Below are positions 1-8,993 of a stretch of DNA of 64,000 bases, one piece after another. A program made the position numbers and the translations under genes. The notes beneath the pieces were generated by a model that saw only the letters and a program-made list of their open reading frames with translations, had not been told where the DNA came from and ran no database searches. Position 1 is the stretch's first letter. Each line of letters opens with the position of its first letter. Source of the DNA: Aureivirga sp. CE67 (GTDB lineage Bacteria > Bacteroidota > Bacteroidia > Flavobacteriales > Flavobacteriaceae); the NCBI RefSeq assembly GCF_015767245.1, contig NZ_JADOTV010000007.1:98132-162131 (forward strand). Direction: 5' to 3'.

Positions 1-1080
1 ATTGTTTCCATCATTATCACAAAGTTCAAATGGTCCAACAGGATTTAGATTTAATTGAGAGTTTAGAGAAAAATCTATCTGCATGGTGTTTTCGCAACCA
101 TTCGCATCTGAACCTTTTACATATACAATTTGATTTCCAGAAACCGTATAATTTGAAATGTTTGTAATTGGATTAGTAAGTGCAGCATCTGAAAAATATT
201 CTATAGTTGCAGCAGCATTTATTTGTGTGTTTAAAGTAGAAAGATCAAAAGATTCTTGATTGTTTCCATCATTATCACAAAGTTCAAATGGTCCAACAGG
301 ATTTAGATTTAATTGAGAGTTTAGAGAAAAATCTATCTGCATGGTGTTTTCGCAACCATTCGCATCTGAACCTTTTACATACACAATTTGATTTCCAGAA
401 ACGGTATAATTTGAAATATTAGTAATTGGATTCGTCAACGCCGCATCTGAAAAATATGCAATAGTTGCAGTTGTATTTATTTGCGTATTTAAAGTCGAAA
501 GATCAAAAGATTCTTGATTGTTTCCATCATTATCACAAAGTTCAAAAGGTCCTACAGGATTAAGATTTAATTGAGAATTTAATGAAAAATCAATTTGCAT
601 CGTATTTTCACAACCATTCGCATCCGAACCTTTTACATATACAATTTGATTTCCAGAAACCGTATAATTAGAAATATTCGTAATAGGATTCGTATGTGCT
701 GCATCTGAATAATATGCAATAGTTGCAGTAGCATTTATTTGCGTGTTTAAAGTCGAAAGATCAAAAGATTCTTGATTATTTCCATCATTATCACAAAGTT
801 CAAAAGGTCCAACAGAATTTAAATTTAACTGAGAATTTAAACTGAAATCAATTTGCATTACATTTTCGCAATTATTTGCATTTATTCCTTTTACATAAAC
901 TGTTTGATTTCCAGAAACGATATAATTTGAAATGTTTGTTATTGGATTCGTAAGTGCCGTATCTGAATAATATTCAATAGTTGCAGTTGTACTTATTTGT
1001 GCATTTAAAGTAGAAAGGTCAAAAGATTCTTGATTGTTTCCATCATTATCACAAAGTTCAAAAGGCCCAACAGGATTTAA
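1..1080 (-). repeat. 258-bp in-frame tandem repeat (four full units plus part of a fifth)
   Basis: The motif attgtttccatcattatcac (with small changes) starts at 1, 259, 517, 775 and 1033, an exact spacing of 258 bp (86 codons). Units 1 and 2 are nearly identical at DNA level, while the units nearer the N-terminus differ more. The array continues beyond the window. Confidence 0.95.
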
Positions 1081-2076
1081 ATTTGGAATATCATGAACAG
1101 CTAAAATCACAAGAAGTGTTGCATGACATCCGTATTGATTTTCAACTTTTATATATACGAGAGTGTTATTAGAAGCGACATAAGTTGTCAAATTTGGAAT
1201 TTCCGAGGTCAAATTTATATCTTCATAATAAGTTAAAATGAAAGTATTAGAGTTGATATTTGTTAAATTAAAAGTTTCCACACCATCTCCATTATCATCA
1301 CAAGCATGAACAGTTATATTACTATTTATCGTAGGTGGAGAAATTACATTTAAATAAAAATAAGTTGTCACTTCACAAACATATTCGTTTGTGATTTTCA
1401 TATAAATAATTTGTCCATGTGTTCCAACATAAGCTGTTGGGTTTGTAATTTCATTGGTATAACCAGCATCTGTATAATATTTAATCACAGGATTTGAATC
1501 TGTAGAAATAGAATTATTTACAGTCAAATCAAAAGTTGCGGTTCCACTTCCATTTTCCTCACATTCAATCAAATTTGCTGGAGGAGAAGTCGTATTATTA
1601 TCTACAACTTCAAGAGTAAGTGTGTAGATTCCCCAAAGACTTGGATTCGTTACATCATGAATTCGGATATAAATAATCGCATTTCCAGAAGTATATAAAT
1701 CAGGTAATTCATTTGTTTGATTTTGAGCATCGGTAAGTGTTGGATAATAATCATAATGATAGTTTGGATTTGTTTCTACCAAAGACTGAAAAATTCCAAG
1801 ATTAAAGATGTAAATTCCATCATAAGGAACATCGTCACAAATACTAAAATTAAAATCTGTAGAGTTTGCTGCAACAGGAGCTATGTTTGTATTATTATTT
1901 TCTAAATTAATTTTTGGAGCATTCAGAAAACTAGTATTTTGAGTTTTTTGAAGCTTTAATTTCGGATTTTTTGCAATTGTTTCCTTTTGAAAAACATAAT
2001 CTTCAATTTGAATTTGTGCAAAAAAATCATGAAAAAATAATAAGAAAAAACATCCTATAATATATTTTGCTTTCAT
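1..2076 (-). CDS. Large repetitive secreted surface protein, N-terminal 692 residues (3' end outside window)
   Basis: The reading frame stays open from an ATG at 2076 to the window edge, so the C-terminus is missing. The N-terminus (MKAKYIIGCFFLLFFHDFFAQ) is a good signal peptide ending in the usual FAQ cleavage site. Residues from about 75 onward are Asp/Asn-rich beta-sandwich-like segments of the form CDDxGDGxxxFxL...YYxD...NPI...Y...VYVKxxN. This pattern is typical of flavobacterial adhesins that end in a gliding-motility/T9SS type B module, but that module is not visible here. From about residue 330 to the edge there are 86-residue units repeated in tandem, each containing LCDNDGNNQESFDLSTLN. 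The DNA period is exactly 258 bp, so frame is preserved. It probably is exported by T9SS and acts in adhesion or gliding. It is followed in the same orientation by nothing visible and is preceded by another T9SS giant. Confidence 0.85.
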   Translation of the reverse strand, partial: MKAKYIIGCFFLLFFHDFFAQIQIEDYVFQKETIAKNPKLKLQKTQNTSFLNAPKINLENNNTNIAPVAANSTDFNFSICDDVPYDGIYIFNLGIFQSLVETNPNYHYDYYPTLTDAQNQTNELPDLYTSGNAIIYIRIHDVTNPSLWGIYTLTLEVVDNNTTSPPANLIECEENGSGTATFDLTVNNSISTDSNPVIKYYTDAGYTNEITNPTAYVGTHGQIIYMKITNEYVCEVTTYFYLNVISPPTINSNITVHACDDNGDGVETFNLTNINSNTFILTYYEDINLTSEIPNLTTYVASNNTLVYIKVENQYGCHATLLVILAVHDIPNLNPVGPFELCDNDGNNQESFDLSTLNAQISTTATIEYYSDTALTNPITNISNYIVSGNQTVYVKGINANNCENVMQIDFSLNSQLNLNSVGPFELCDNDGNNQESFDLSTLNTQINATATIAYYSDAAHTNPITNISNYTVSGNQIVYVKGSDANGCENTMQIDFSLNSQLNLNPVGPFELCDNDGNNQESFDLSTLNTQINTTATIAYFSDAALTNPITNISNYTVSGNQIVYVKGSDANGCENTMQIDFSLNSQLNLNPVGPFELCDNDGNNQESFDLSTLNTQINAAATIEYFSDAALTNPITNISNYTVSGNQIVYVKGSDANGCENTMQIDFSLNSQLNLNPVGPFELCDNDGNN

Positions 2077-2091
2077 AAAATTTAGTGGAGG

Positions 2092-2120
2092 AGCTCTTTT
2101 CTGAGGATCAGAAAAGAGCT
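2092..2120 (-). terminator. Hairpin between the two surface giants
   Basis: A perfect 12-bp stem (AGCTCTTTTCTG / CAGAAAAGAGCT) encloses a 5-base loop. It lies 11 bases past the stop of the 1538-aa gene and 16 bases before the start of the partial gene. On the minus strand it lacks a good T-run, but an outer AAATTTAG/CTAAATTT pairing would sequester the region just before the downstream ATG. It may therefore be an attenuator or translation-control hairpin rather than a plain terminator. Confidence 0.5.
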
Positions 2121-2130
2121 AAATTTTTAA

Positions 2131-5100
2131 TTAATAAATAGATAATTTTTTTGTTGTAGTTTTATGGTTGGAAAGGATTTTTACATAATAAATCCCTTTA
2201 CTTAAATTTGAAATATCTAAAGAGTTTGAGGTTTTAATTTTTTCTTTTAAAACAATTTTCCCAGTTTGATCATAAAGAAAAACTTCTTCTAAAATTCGAT
2301 CACTTTTTAGGTAAACAATATTTTTGGCAGGATTTGGATATAAAGAAATTTGACTTTCAAAATCATTTTCATTTATGTCTAAAGTATTTGTAATATTTAA
2401 AATTTTAGTACAAGTATCTTCGTTTCCAAAACTATCTGTGATTGTAAAAGTTATCGTATGATATCCTAGTTCTAATGCTGTTTCAGCTTCTGGATTTTGA
2501 GTAATTGTGTAATTATCGCAAGCATTTAAAATAGAAATTGATTCTGTCAAATCTTCTAAAATATAAGTTCCGTTTTCAGCTAAAATTGTTTCTGTAGAAC
2601 CACAAACTAATGTTGGGGAAGTTGTATCTATAATTTCGATATTAAATGAAAAACTACTTTCATTTTCGGCTAAATCTGTAAAAGTTATAGTGATTGTAGT
2701 ATTTTCTGTAATTTCTGTTCCAGCTTCTATGTTTTGAGAAATCATTATTTCAGAACTACAATTGTCCGAAACATTAAAATCATTATTCGTAAAATCAGGA
2801 ATTGTATAAGCACAGTTATTTTCTAAATCGATTAATTGATTTTCGATGCTATTTTCAAATATTGGTGCTTCTGTGTCTTCAATAATAACCGTTTGTGTTG
2901 TAGAAGAAATATTCCCACTTGTATCTTCAAAAGTCCAAACAACTTCATGTATTCCTGGAGTTGTAAAAGTTAAATTATCAGTATCAGGAAGTGTAATTAT
3001 TAAACTTGAACAAATATCTGTAGCATATGGAATTTCTGTAATCGTATATTCACATTCTGCATAAATTACCGGAATTACTGGTGGAATTGGAGCTTCCGTG
3101 TCGGATAAAATAATTGTTTGTTCAGCAGTAGTTATGTTTCCATTAGAATCTTCAAAAGTCCAAATAACAAGATTTTCTCCACTTTGTAAAGATTGTGAAT
3201 TATCCATCGTTCCTTCAATTATTCCATCACAATTATCTGTAGTTGTAGCTTGAGGAATTGAATTACACTCTACTGAAATAGTTTCTAAAACAGGCGTTTC
3301 AGGGTTTGTAGTATCTTGAATAATAATTTGCTGTGTAGCTTGTGTAGCATTTCCGTTTTCATCTTCAAAACTCCAAGTAATAGTATAATTTCCAATTTCA
3401 GAAATATTTAAATCATCAGATGTTGTTCCTGTAATTTCTCCCGCACAATTATCATTTGTTGTAGGAGCTTCAATGTTGATTGTTTCACCACATTCGAAAG
3501 AAATAGTTTCTAAAGTTGGCGTTTCCGGATTCGTAGTATCTTGAATAATAATTTGCTGTGTAGTTTGTGTCGCATTTCCATTTTCATCTTCAAAATTCCA
3601 AGCGATTGTATAATTTCCAATTTCAGAAATATTTAAATCATCAGATGTTGTTCCTGTAATTTCTCCCGCACAATTATCATTTGTTGTAGGAGCTTCAATG
3701 TTGATTGTTTCACCACATTCAAAAGTAATAGCTTCTAAAGTTGGTGTTTCCGGATTCGTAGTATCTTGAATAATAATTTGCTGTGTTGTTTGTATAGTAT
3801 TTCCATTTTCATCTTCAAAACTCCAAGTAATAGTATAATTTCCAATTTCAGAAATATTTAAATCATCAGATGTTGTTCCAGTAATTTCTCCTGCACAATT
3901 ATCGTTTGTTGTTGGATTTTCAATATTAATTGTTTCTCCACATTCAAAAGAAATAGCTTCTAAAACAGGCGTTTCAGGATTCGTAGTATCTTGAATAATA
4001 ATTTGCTGCGTAGTTTGTGTAGTATTTCCATTTTCATCTTCAAAATTCCAAGTGATTGTATAATTTCCAATTTCCGAAATATTCAAATCATCGGATGTTG
4101 TTCCATTAATTTCTCCCGCACAATTATCGTTAGTTGTAGGAGTTTCAATATTGATTACTTCTCCACATTCAAAAGAAATAGCTTCTAAAGTTGGAGTTTC
4201 TGGATTCGTAGTATCTTGAATAATAATTTGCTGTGTAGTTTGTATAGCATTTCCATTTTCATCTTCAAAATTCCAAGTGATTGTATAATTTCCAATTTCA
4301 GAAATATTTAAATCATCAGATGTTGTTCCAGTAATTTCTCCCGTACAATTATCGTAAGTTGTAGGATTTTCAATATTAATTGTTTCTCCACATTCAAAAG
4401 AAATAGCTTCTAAAACAGGCGTTTCAGGATTCGTAGTATCTTGAATAATAATTTGCTGTGTAGCTTGTGTAGCATTTCCGTTTTCATCTTCAAAACTCCA
4501 AGTGATTGTATAATTTCCGATTTCCGAAATATTTAAATCATCAGATGTTGTTCCAGTAATTTCTCCTGTACAATTATCGTTTGTTGTTGGAGTTTCAATG
4601 TTGATTGTTTCACCACATTCGAAAGAAATAGCTTCTAAAGTTGGTGTTTCAGGGTTTACACTATCTTCTACATTTACTTGAATCTCAATTTTTTCAGAAG
4701 AGCAATCTGCAACAGTATTTTTAATCTCAAGAAAATAATTAGAATTAACTAAAATATGAGTTTCTGTAAAAGGAGTCATATCTGTTTCATTTTCATACCA
4801 AAGAACCGTTTCATTTTCAGCAAGAGTCAAAGTAACCTCTCCAATTGTAGTATTTGGACAAACAGCTAAATCAGCTGGTAAAACAGAGTTAATTTCACAA
4901 TCATTTCCATCACAATCATTTTTTATTGCTTGAACAGAATTACAAGCTTCTAAGTTTTCAGAAAGCGTAATAGAACCAGTAAAGTTTTCATTATTTATAA
5001 TAGGACAAATTCCAGTACAATCTTCTAAATCATCATTATCTGTAATACTAATATCAAAATCTAAACTTTGAATATTTTCCAATCCATTTAAATTCGTTAA

Positions 5101-6747
5101 TCCATTCAAATTCCATAAAGTAAGGTGTGTTCCTACAGTTGTTAGGGATGAAAGAGCCGAAATATCAGATAAATTAGCACTTAAATAAATATAAATTCTA
5201 CCAACAGAAGTTAAATTATTAACTCCATTTAAAGATACAGCATTTGTTGCGCTTAATTTTAATTCATGTGTAATAGATGTTAAAGATTCAAAACCTGTTA
5301 AATCTTGAATTAAATAGTTTTGAACAATAAATAAATTCTCCGTAATAGTTTCCAAGTTATGAAGACCATGGAAATTAAGTAAAGCATCATTATTATAAAA
5401 GTGTACATTTCCTAATTTTGTTATGTTTTCAAGAGAAGCAATACTATTTAAAGCTATATTATTTCTAACTCTCAAGTTTTTTCCTATAATCGACAGATTA
5501 TGAAGTCCTATTAGATTTTCTAAAGAATTATTAGCTTCAATCTCAATACTATCTTCAATTTCCGTAAGACTTGATAGATGTTCAATAGTTTCTAAATTAT
5601 CATTTCCAATAATTCTGAAATCCGATTTTACAAAAGTAATATTCTCCAAACCTTCTAAAGTTAGAAGTGCATCATTATCCCTTATATTTAAATAACCATT
5701 TGCAATGTTAAGTTGGTTTAAACCAATTAAGTTTACCAAAGCATGATTTTTATTAATATTAATGCTACCTCCAACTTCTGTAAGATTAACAAAAGAATCT
5801 AAGGAGTTTAAAATAGGATTATCAATAATACTAAAATGTTTTTTGACAGAAGTAATATTTTGAATTCCAGATAAATTTTCTAAAACTTCATTTGTCTGTA
5901 TTCTCAAATCTCCATTTACAACTGTCAAACCTTCAAGACCTTCCAAAGTAGTCAAAGAACCATTTCCACTAATTTCCACATGATTATCTACATGTTGTAA
6001 ATTGGAAAGTGCACTTATATTCGTCAAATTTGCATTTCCTTTAATCTTCAGATCATGAAAAGTAATATAAGTCGTTGGTGGATTTCCAATTGTTTCAACA
6101 TTATTCAACCCTTCTAAATCCAACAAAGAATCATTATCTTCAATAGTCAAAGCACTTTTGATATGTACTATATTATGCAATCCATTTAAATTAGCTAAAA
6201 CCGGATTTTCTCTAATATTAATTGTAGTACCTATCTCAGTTCCTATATTCGAAATTCCATCAAGATTTTCTAGAATTTGATTATCAGTAATCGCTAGACT
6301 TCCAAGGTTAGATGTCACATTAGTAAGAACATCCATATTCTGAATCAAATCATTATTATGTAATTGTAATTGACCAGTAATAGTTGTCAAGTTTTCCAAT
6401 CCATGTAAAGAAGTCAAATTCGTATTTCGAATATAAATCGATCCAACTCCAGTTAAGTTTTCCAAATCTTGTAAACTCGCTAGATTCGGAGTTTTTACAA
6501 TACTGATACTATAAATATAAGTCAGATTAGAAAGTCCATTTAAGTTAGTGATAGAATCACTAATAGTAGAATCATTTCCAACTCTTAAAAAATTATAAGT
6601 TAAGCTTGTACAGTTTGGATAATCAATAATAAAATTATCAATATCTTCTTGCGTTAGTAGCTCGATCGTTCCACTAGGACATTGCCCAAAAGATGTAAAA
6701 TGGGTAATAACCGAAAAAAGAAAAATTAGTAGGTAGTTTTTATTCAT
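2131..6747 (-). CDS. T9SS type A giant protein: receptor-L-like repeats plus HYR-type repeats (1538 aa)
   Basis: This is a cell-surface or secreted protein exported by the type IX system. ATG at 6747 (MNKNYLLIFLFSVITHFTSFGQ) gives a clean signal peptide; an upstream in-frame ATG at 6783 overlaps the -7 box and is unlikely. Residues about 30-575 are repeated L-x-L-x-x-N / LxGLxNLxxI segments resembling receptor L-domain or leucine-rich repeats. Residues about 600-690 are an Ig-like segment. Residues about 700-1150 are six nearly identical 75-residue HYR/PKD-like units, followed by diverged HYR units. The last 80 residues (ISLYPNPAKN...GKIVLK...LSKGIYYVKI) form the T9SS type A sorting domain. 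The ligand is unknown. The domain order is unusual in joining L-like repeats to an HYR stalk. Confidence 0.92.
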   Translation of the reverse strand: MNKNYLLIFLFSVITHFTSFGQCPSGTIELLTQEDIDNFIIDYPNCTSLTYNFLRVGNDSTISDSITNLNGLSNLTYIYSISIVKTPNLASLQDLENLTGVGSIYIRNTNLTSLHGLENLTTITGQLQLHNNDLIQNMDVLTNVTSNLGSLAITDNQILENLDGISNIGTEIGTTINIRENPVLANLNGLHNIVHIKSALTIEDNDSLLDLEGLNNVETIGNPPTTYITFHDLKIKGNANLTNISALSNLQHVDNHVEISGNGSLTTLEGLEGLTVVNGDLRIQTNEVLENLSGIQNITSVKKHFSIIDNPILNSLDSFVNLTEVGGSININKNHALVNLIGLNQLNIANGYLNIRDNDALLTLEGLENITFVKSDFRIIGNDNLETIEHLSSLTEIEDSIEIEANNSLENLIGLHNLSIIGKNLRVRNNIALNSIASLENITKLGNVHFYNNDALLNFHGLHNLETITENLFIVQNYLIQDLTGFESLTSITHELKLSATNAVSLNGVNNLTSVGRIYIYLSANLSDISALSSLTTVGTHLTLWNLNGLTNLNGLENIQSLDFDISITDNDDLEDCTGICPIINNENFTGSITLSENLEACNSVQAIKNDCDGNDCEINSVLPADLAVCPNTTIGEVTLTLAENETVLWYENETDMTPFTETHILVNSNYFLEIKNTVADCSSEKIEIQVNVEDSVNPETPTLEAISFECGETINIETPTTNDNCTGEITGTTSDDLNISEIGNYTITWSFEDENGNATQATQQIIIQDTTNPETPVLEAISFECGETINIENPTTYDNCTGEITGTTSDDLNISEIGNYTITWNFEDENGNAIQTTQQIIIQDTTNPETPTLEAISFECGEVINIETPTTNDNCAGEINGTTSDDLNISEIGNYTITWNFEDENGNTTQTTQQIIIQDTTNPETPVLEAISFECGETINIENPTTNDNCAGEITGTTSDDLNISEIGNYTITWSFEDENGNTIQTTQQIIIQDTTNPETPTLEAITFECGETINIEAPTTNDNCAGEITGTTSDDLNISEIGNYTIAWNFEDENGNATQTTQQIIIQDTTNPETPTLETISFECGETINIEAPTTNDNCAGEITGTTSDDLNISEIGNYTITWSFEDENGNATQATQQIIIQDTTNPETPVLETISVECNSIPQATTTDNCDGIIEGTMDNSQSLQSGENLVIWTFEDSNGNITTAEQTIILSDTEAPIPPVIPVIYAECEYTITEIPYATDICSSLIITLPDTDNLTFTTPGIHEVVWTFEDTSGNISSTTQTVIIEDTEAPIFENSIENQLIDLENNCAYTIPDFTNNDFNVSDNCSSEIMISQNIEAGTEITENTTITITFTDLAENESSFSFNIEIIDTTSPTLVCGSTETILAENGTYILEDLTESISILNACDNYTITQNPEAETALELGYHTITFTITDSFGNEDTCTKILNITNTLDINENDFESQISLYPNPAKNIVYLKSDRILEEVFLYDQTGKIVLKEKIKTSNSLDISNLSKGIYYVKILSNHKTTTKKLSIY
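3300..4670 (-). repeat. 225-bp in-frame tandem repeat, six units
   Basis: The marker ttgaataataatttgctg recurs at 3316, 3541, 3766, 3991, 4216 and 4441, exactly 225 bp (75 codons) apart. Encoded units share SFECGETINIE, TTNDNC, GEITGTTSDDLNISEIGNYT and EDENGN. Differences between units are mainly single substitutions, pointing to recent expansion or gene conversion. Confidence 0.95.
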
Positions 6748-6780
6748 GATACTGTTTTTGTTTCCGTAAATTGATTCAAA

Positions 6781-6788
6781 CAAATATA
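6781..6788 (-). promoter_or_regulatory. -7 box (TATATTTG) of the 1538-aa T9SS protein gene
   Basis: The minus strand reads TATATTTG, a perfect match to the Bacteroidota -7 consensus TAnnTTTG, about 33 bases upstream of the chosen ATG. No TTG sits at the ideal -33 distance, so the match is partial. It forms a divergent pair with the promoter of the DUF423 gene. Confidence 0.5.
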
Positions 6789-6865
6789 TTTGGATTCAAA
6801 AAGGTATTTCACCCTGTTTTTAGGGGTATTTTTTTCACAAGTTTTTTTAGTTTTTCGAAAAAAAA

Positions 6866-6873
6866 TATCTTTG
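6866..6873 (+). promoter_or_regulatory. -7 box (TATCTTTG) of the DUF423 gene
   Basis: TATCTTTG matches TAnnTTTG exactly and lies 17 bases upstream of the ATG at 6891. A T-rich stretch is present near -33 but without a clear TTG. Confidence 0.55.
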
Positions 6874-6890
6874 CCACTTAATACTATAAA

Positions 6891-7274
6891 ATGAAAGAAA
6901 CAATAATCATAATCGCAGGAATCCTTGGTGCTTTAGCAGTAATTCTAGGAGCATTCGGTGCACACGCGCTAAAAAAAGTAATGAATGCAGACTCGCTTCA
7001 AAGTTTTGAAGTAGGAGTGAAGTACCAAATGTATCACACCATCGTTTTACTAGTTTGCGGATTCTTTTTCCAGTTCGAAGACCCGATGGAAACCTACATC
7101 GTTTACAGTTTTATCCTTGGAATCATCCTGTTTTCAGGAAGTATTTACGGACTAACACTTTCTTCAATCAAAGGAAAAAAACTTCGTTTTCTTGGACCAA
7201 TCACACCACTAGGAGGACTTTGTTTTGTAGCTGGTTGGGTAATGGTTGCAATTTATGGAGCAAATTTAGTTTAA
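6891..7274 (+). CDS. DUF423 family small membrane protein
   Basis: The 127-residue product has four hydrophobic segments and the hallmarks of DUF423 (YgdD-like) proteins: an N-terminal GALAVxLGAFGAHALK segment, a central V(K)YQMYHT motif and a C-terminal GPITPLGGLCFVAGW segment. Family members are inner-membrane proteins of unknown function, usually 120-130 residues, so this copy is full length. The gene is monocistronic, divergent from the large T9SS gene upstream, and has its own -7 box. Nothing in the neighbourhood suggests a role. Confidence 0.92.
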   Translation: MKETIIIIAGILGALAVILGAFGAHALKKVMNADSLQSFEVGVKYQMYHTIVLLVCGFFFQFEDPMETYIVYSFILGIILFSGSIYGLTLSSIKGKKLRFLGPITPLGGLCFVAGWVMVAIYGANLV

Positions 7275-7380
7275 GAAATAGATATTATTAATATTCATTT
7301 TGTTTAAAAAATTACAGATTGTCAAGTTCCCCATTTGAGAGGCAGGGCTGTCAGGTTCTCCTAATTTTTTAATTGAAAAC

Positions 7381-7452
7381 CTGGCGCACTTTTGTAAAGT
7401 GTGCCCATTGTTTCTAGCATTTGTGTGGTCACGAGTTACGAACTCGCGCCAG
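7381..7452. repeat. REP/BIME-like double-hairpin element
   Basis: The element is bounded by the inverted ends CTGGCGC (7381-7387) and GCGCCAG (7446-7452). Inside are two hairpins: GGCGCACTTT-TGT-AAAGTGTGCC (7383-7405) and CGAGTT-ACG-AACTCG (7432-7446). It is much richer in G+C than its surroundings. Its form is like the REP sequences mobilised by RAYT (TnpA-REP) transposases; no such transposase gene is in the window. Confidence 0.7.
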
Positions 7453-7562
7453 CGATCGTATAAAACTTTTATTTGAAGTGTTTTATTAATAAGTTGATTT
7501 TATTCAATAAAATAATTTGGACGAAACCATTTTTCTTCGTTTCCAAAAAAAACTCAGAAAAA

Positions 7563-7695
7563 GGTCGGGCTTTTCGCTCCAAGTTTTGTTTTTCAAAAAA
7601 AGAAGTTCTAAAGAATCCGTGGGCTTCTAAGGTCGCCTCCGTTTCTTAAGAACTTCTAATTTTTGAAAAAAACAAAAGCTTTTCACTACAATCCC
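7563..7695 (-). repeat. Long structured repeat, copy A (candidate structured RNA)
   Basis: Read on the minus strand, the order is: a GGGATTGTAGTGAAAAGC block (7695-7678), an arm (7677-7643), a conserved loop CGGAGGCGACC-N4-AAGCCCACG (7642-7616), a complementary arm (7615-7583) and an AAAGCCCGACC block (7573-7563). The two arms pair over about 33 bases with few mismatches. Copy B at 58001-58160 keeps the blocks and loop but has different, still complementary, arms. It lies just after the methyltransferase terminator in the same orientation. Confidence 0.75.
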
Positions 7696-7705
7696 TTTCG
7701 CAGAA

Positions 7706-7728
7706 AAATAGTTGCTAAAAAACTATTT
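7706..7728 (-). terminator. Terminator of the methyltransferase gene
   Basis: An 8-bp perfect stem (AAATAGTT / AACTATTT) with a 7-base loop overlaps the stop codon and is followed on the minus strand by TTTTTC. Confidence 0.5.
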
Positions 7729-8442
7729 CGCTTTTAAAATATAAATTTGGAAAGGAGCGATTTTTTCTTCTATAATCCAACAAATGCCATCTTCAGGTTT
7801 TCCAATAGTATCATGAATTTCTAAAATTTCAAAACCTGATTCTTTTATTTGTTTAACATAATCTTCTTTTGTCCAATTGTAATTTTTGATCCATTCATGG
7901 TTTGGCATATTTTTAAGCTTAGCATAAACAGGTTCTCCAGCATTCGCTTTTTTATTCACTTCAAGATTCATAGCAAAAGAAAAAGAATCATTTTTCCATA
8001 ATTCTTCAGCTGCTGCTACCAAAAACACAACACCATTTTCATTCAATAATTCTTTCAAACCTTTTAAAATTTGAATTCTCAATTCTGCAGGAGCGATGCT
8101 GTCAAAAGTGTGCATTGCCATTACTAAATCAAACTCTTTTTCACCCAAAAAACGATAATCACCATTTTCAACTTTGTAGTAAGTTCCTTCAGGATCATTA
8201 ATTTTAGCCAAAGCAAGCATCTCATCAGAAATATCAATTCCTATCGTCTCAAAACCTTGCATTTTTAGATAAAGTGTCGATCTACCAGCACCACAACCAA
8301 AATCGATTGCTTTATTTCCTTTTACATATTTTTCAAACAATGAAGGTAAATCTCGAAAAGCCAAAAAATAAGTTCCAGATTTCACACTTAGTTTATCATA
8401 TGCATTTGCTCTCTCTTTATTTTGCCAAGTATTCTGTTCCAT
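7723..8442 (-). CDS. Class I SAM-dependent methyltransferase
   Basis: The 239-residue protein carries the SAM-binding glycine-rich motif I (AIDFGCGAGRSTLYL, residues about 46-60), followed by the acidic post-I strand (ETIGIDIS) and a motif-II-like FDLVMAMHTFDSI. This is a Rossmann-fold methyltransferase of the Methyltransf_11/25 type. The substrate cannot be read from the sequence; the length suits small-molecule methyltransferases. No signal peptide is present, so it is cytoplasmic. It stands alone, with a terminator hairpin overlapping its stop codon. Confidence is high for the class and low for any substrate. Confidence 0.88.
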   Translation of the reverse strand: MEQNTWQNKERANAYDKLSVKSGTYFLAFRDLPSLFEKYVKGNKAIDFGCGAGRSTLYLKMQGFETIGIDISDEMLALAKINDPEGTYYKVENGDYRFLGEKEFDLVMAMHTFDSIAPAELRIQILKGLKELLNENGVVFLVAAAEELWKNDSFSFAMNLEVNKKANAGEPVYAKLKNMPNHEWIKNYNWTKEDYVKQIKESGFEILEIHDTIGKPEDGICWIIEEKIAPFQIYILKAK

Positions 8443-8541
8443 GGATAAAGTATTCTAAATTGAGTATTTAAATTACTTCATTTTCCGTTTTTTTTATTCC
8501 AATATTTTCTTAATTCTTGACTTGAAAAAAAGAATTTATTA

Positions 8542-8772
8542 TCAGAGCAAAACTTTTAAAATTATAGAAAAAATAAATACAACACCTAATGCCCAGAAGT
8601 ATAGTTTTCCTACATAAAACATTTTATGATATATGGATTTATGCTTAAATTTTTCACCATAAGAATCTTTGATAATCAAATGAGTAATGAAAGCAATAAT
8701 GGATAATAGGGCAAATAATACAAAGAAAAAAAACTCAATAATTCCTTCTGGAGCTCTATGTAAATAAATCAT
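8542..8772 (-). CDS. Hypothetical 76-aa two-helix membrane protein
   Basis: The protein has two hydrophobic helices (about residues 12-33 and 52-73) separated by a basic, His-rich loop. No family is recognised. Its start overlaps the end of the upstream 74-aa gene by 4 bases, so it is translated as the last gene of the sirtuin operon. It may work with the 74-aa protein as a small membrane complex, but that is only inferred from position. Confidence 0.65.
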   Translation of the reverse strand: MIYLHRAPEGIIEFFFFVLFALLSIIAFITHLIIKDSYGEKFKHKSIYHKMFYVGKLYFWALGVVFIFSIILKVLL

Positions 8773-8993
8773 AAGTTGAAATTATTTAATATGAATAGAA
8801 TAACAAAAAATGATAAAGAAAAGCAGAAAAGCCAAATAATTGATTTCAGAATTTTACTTTTATTTTGAATCAGTTTATTGTAAAATTTCCTGAATAAAAG
8901 CTTTAAAACTAAAAAAGATAAAAGAGCAGAAGCTAAACTTAGAATTAGAAATAATAAGATAGCTCCTGTAATGTCTATATATAGTGAAATCAT
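8769..8993 (-). CDS. Hypothetical 74-aa two-helix membrane protein
   Basis: Two predicted transmembrane helices (about residues 8-31 and 50-71) flank a basic loop with several Lys residues. No family is recognised. It overlaps the upstream Ntn-hydrolase gene by 4 bases (ATGA-type junction) and the downstream 76-aa gene by 4 bases, showing tight translational coupling within the operon. Confidence 0.65.
   Translation of the reverse strand: MISLYIDITGAILLFLILSLASALLSFLVLKLLFRKFYNKLIQNKSKILKSIIWLFCFSLSFFVILFILNNFNL

Larger units (their letters stand above)
7275..7722. other. 448-bp intergenic region holding repeat elements
   Basis: No coding frame is supported here. The region holds a degenerate copy of the CCCCTCTTGAGAGGGG repeat (about 7328-7350), a REP-like double hairpin (7381-7452) and a long structured repeat (7563-7695). 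A terminator overlaps the end of the methyltransferase gene. Confidence 0.8.

Noticed and set aside
1-4670. Regular repeats that might be a CRISPR array
   Set aside because: The repeats are 225-258 bp long, contiguous and in frame, with no short direct repeats and unique spacers, and no cas genes are present.
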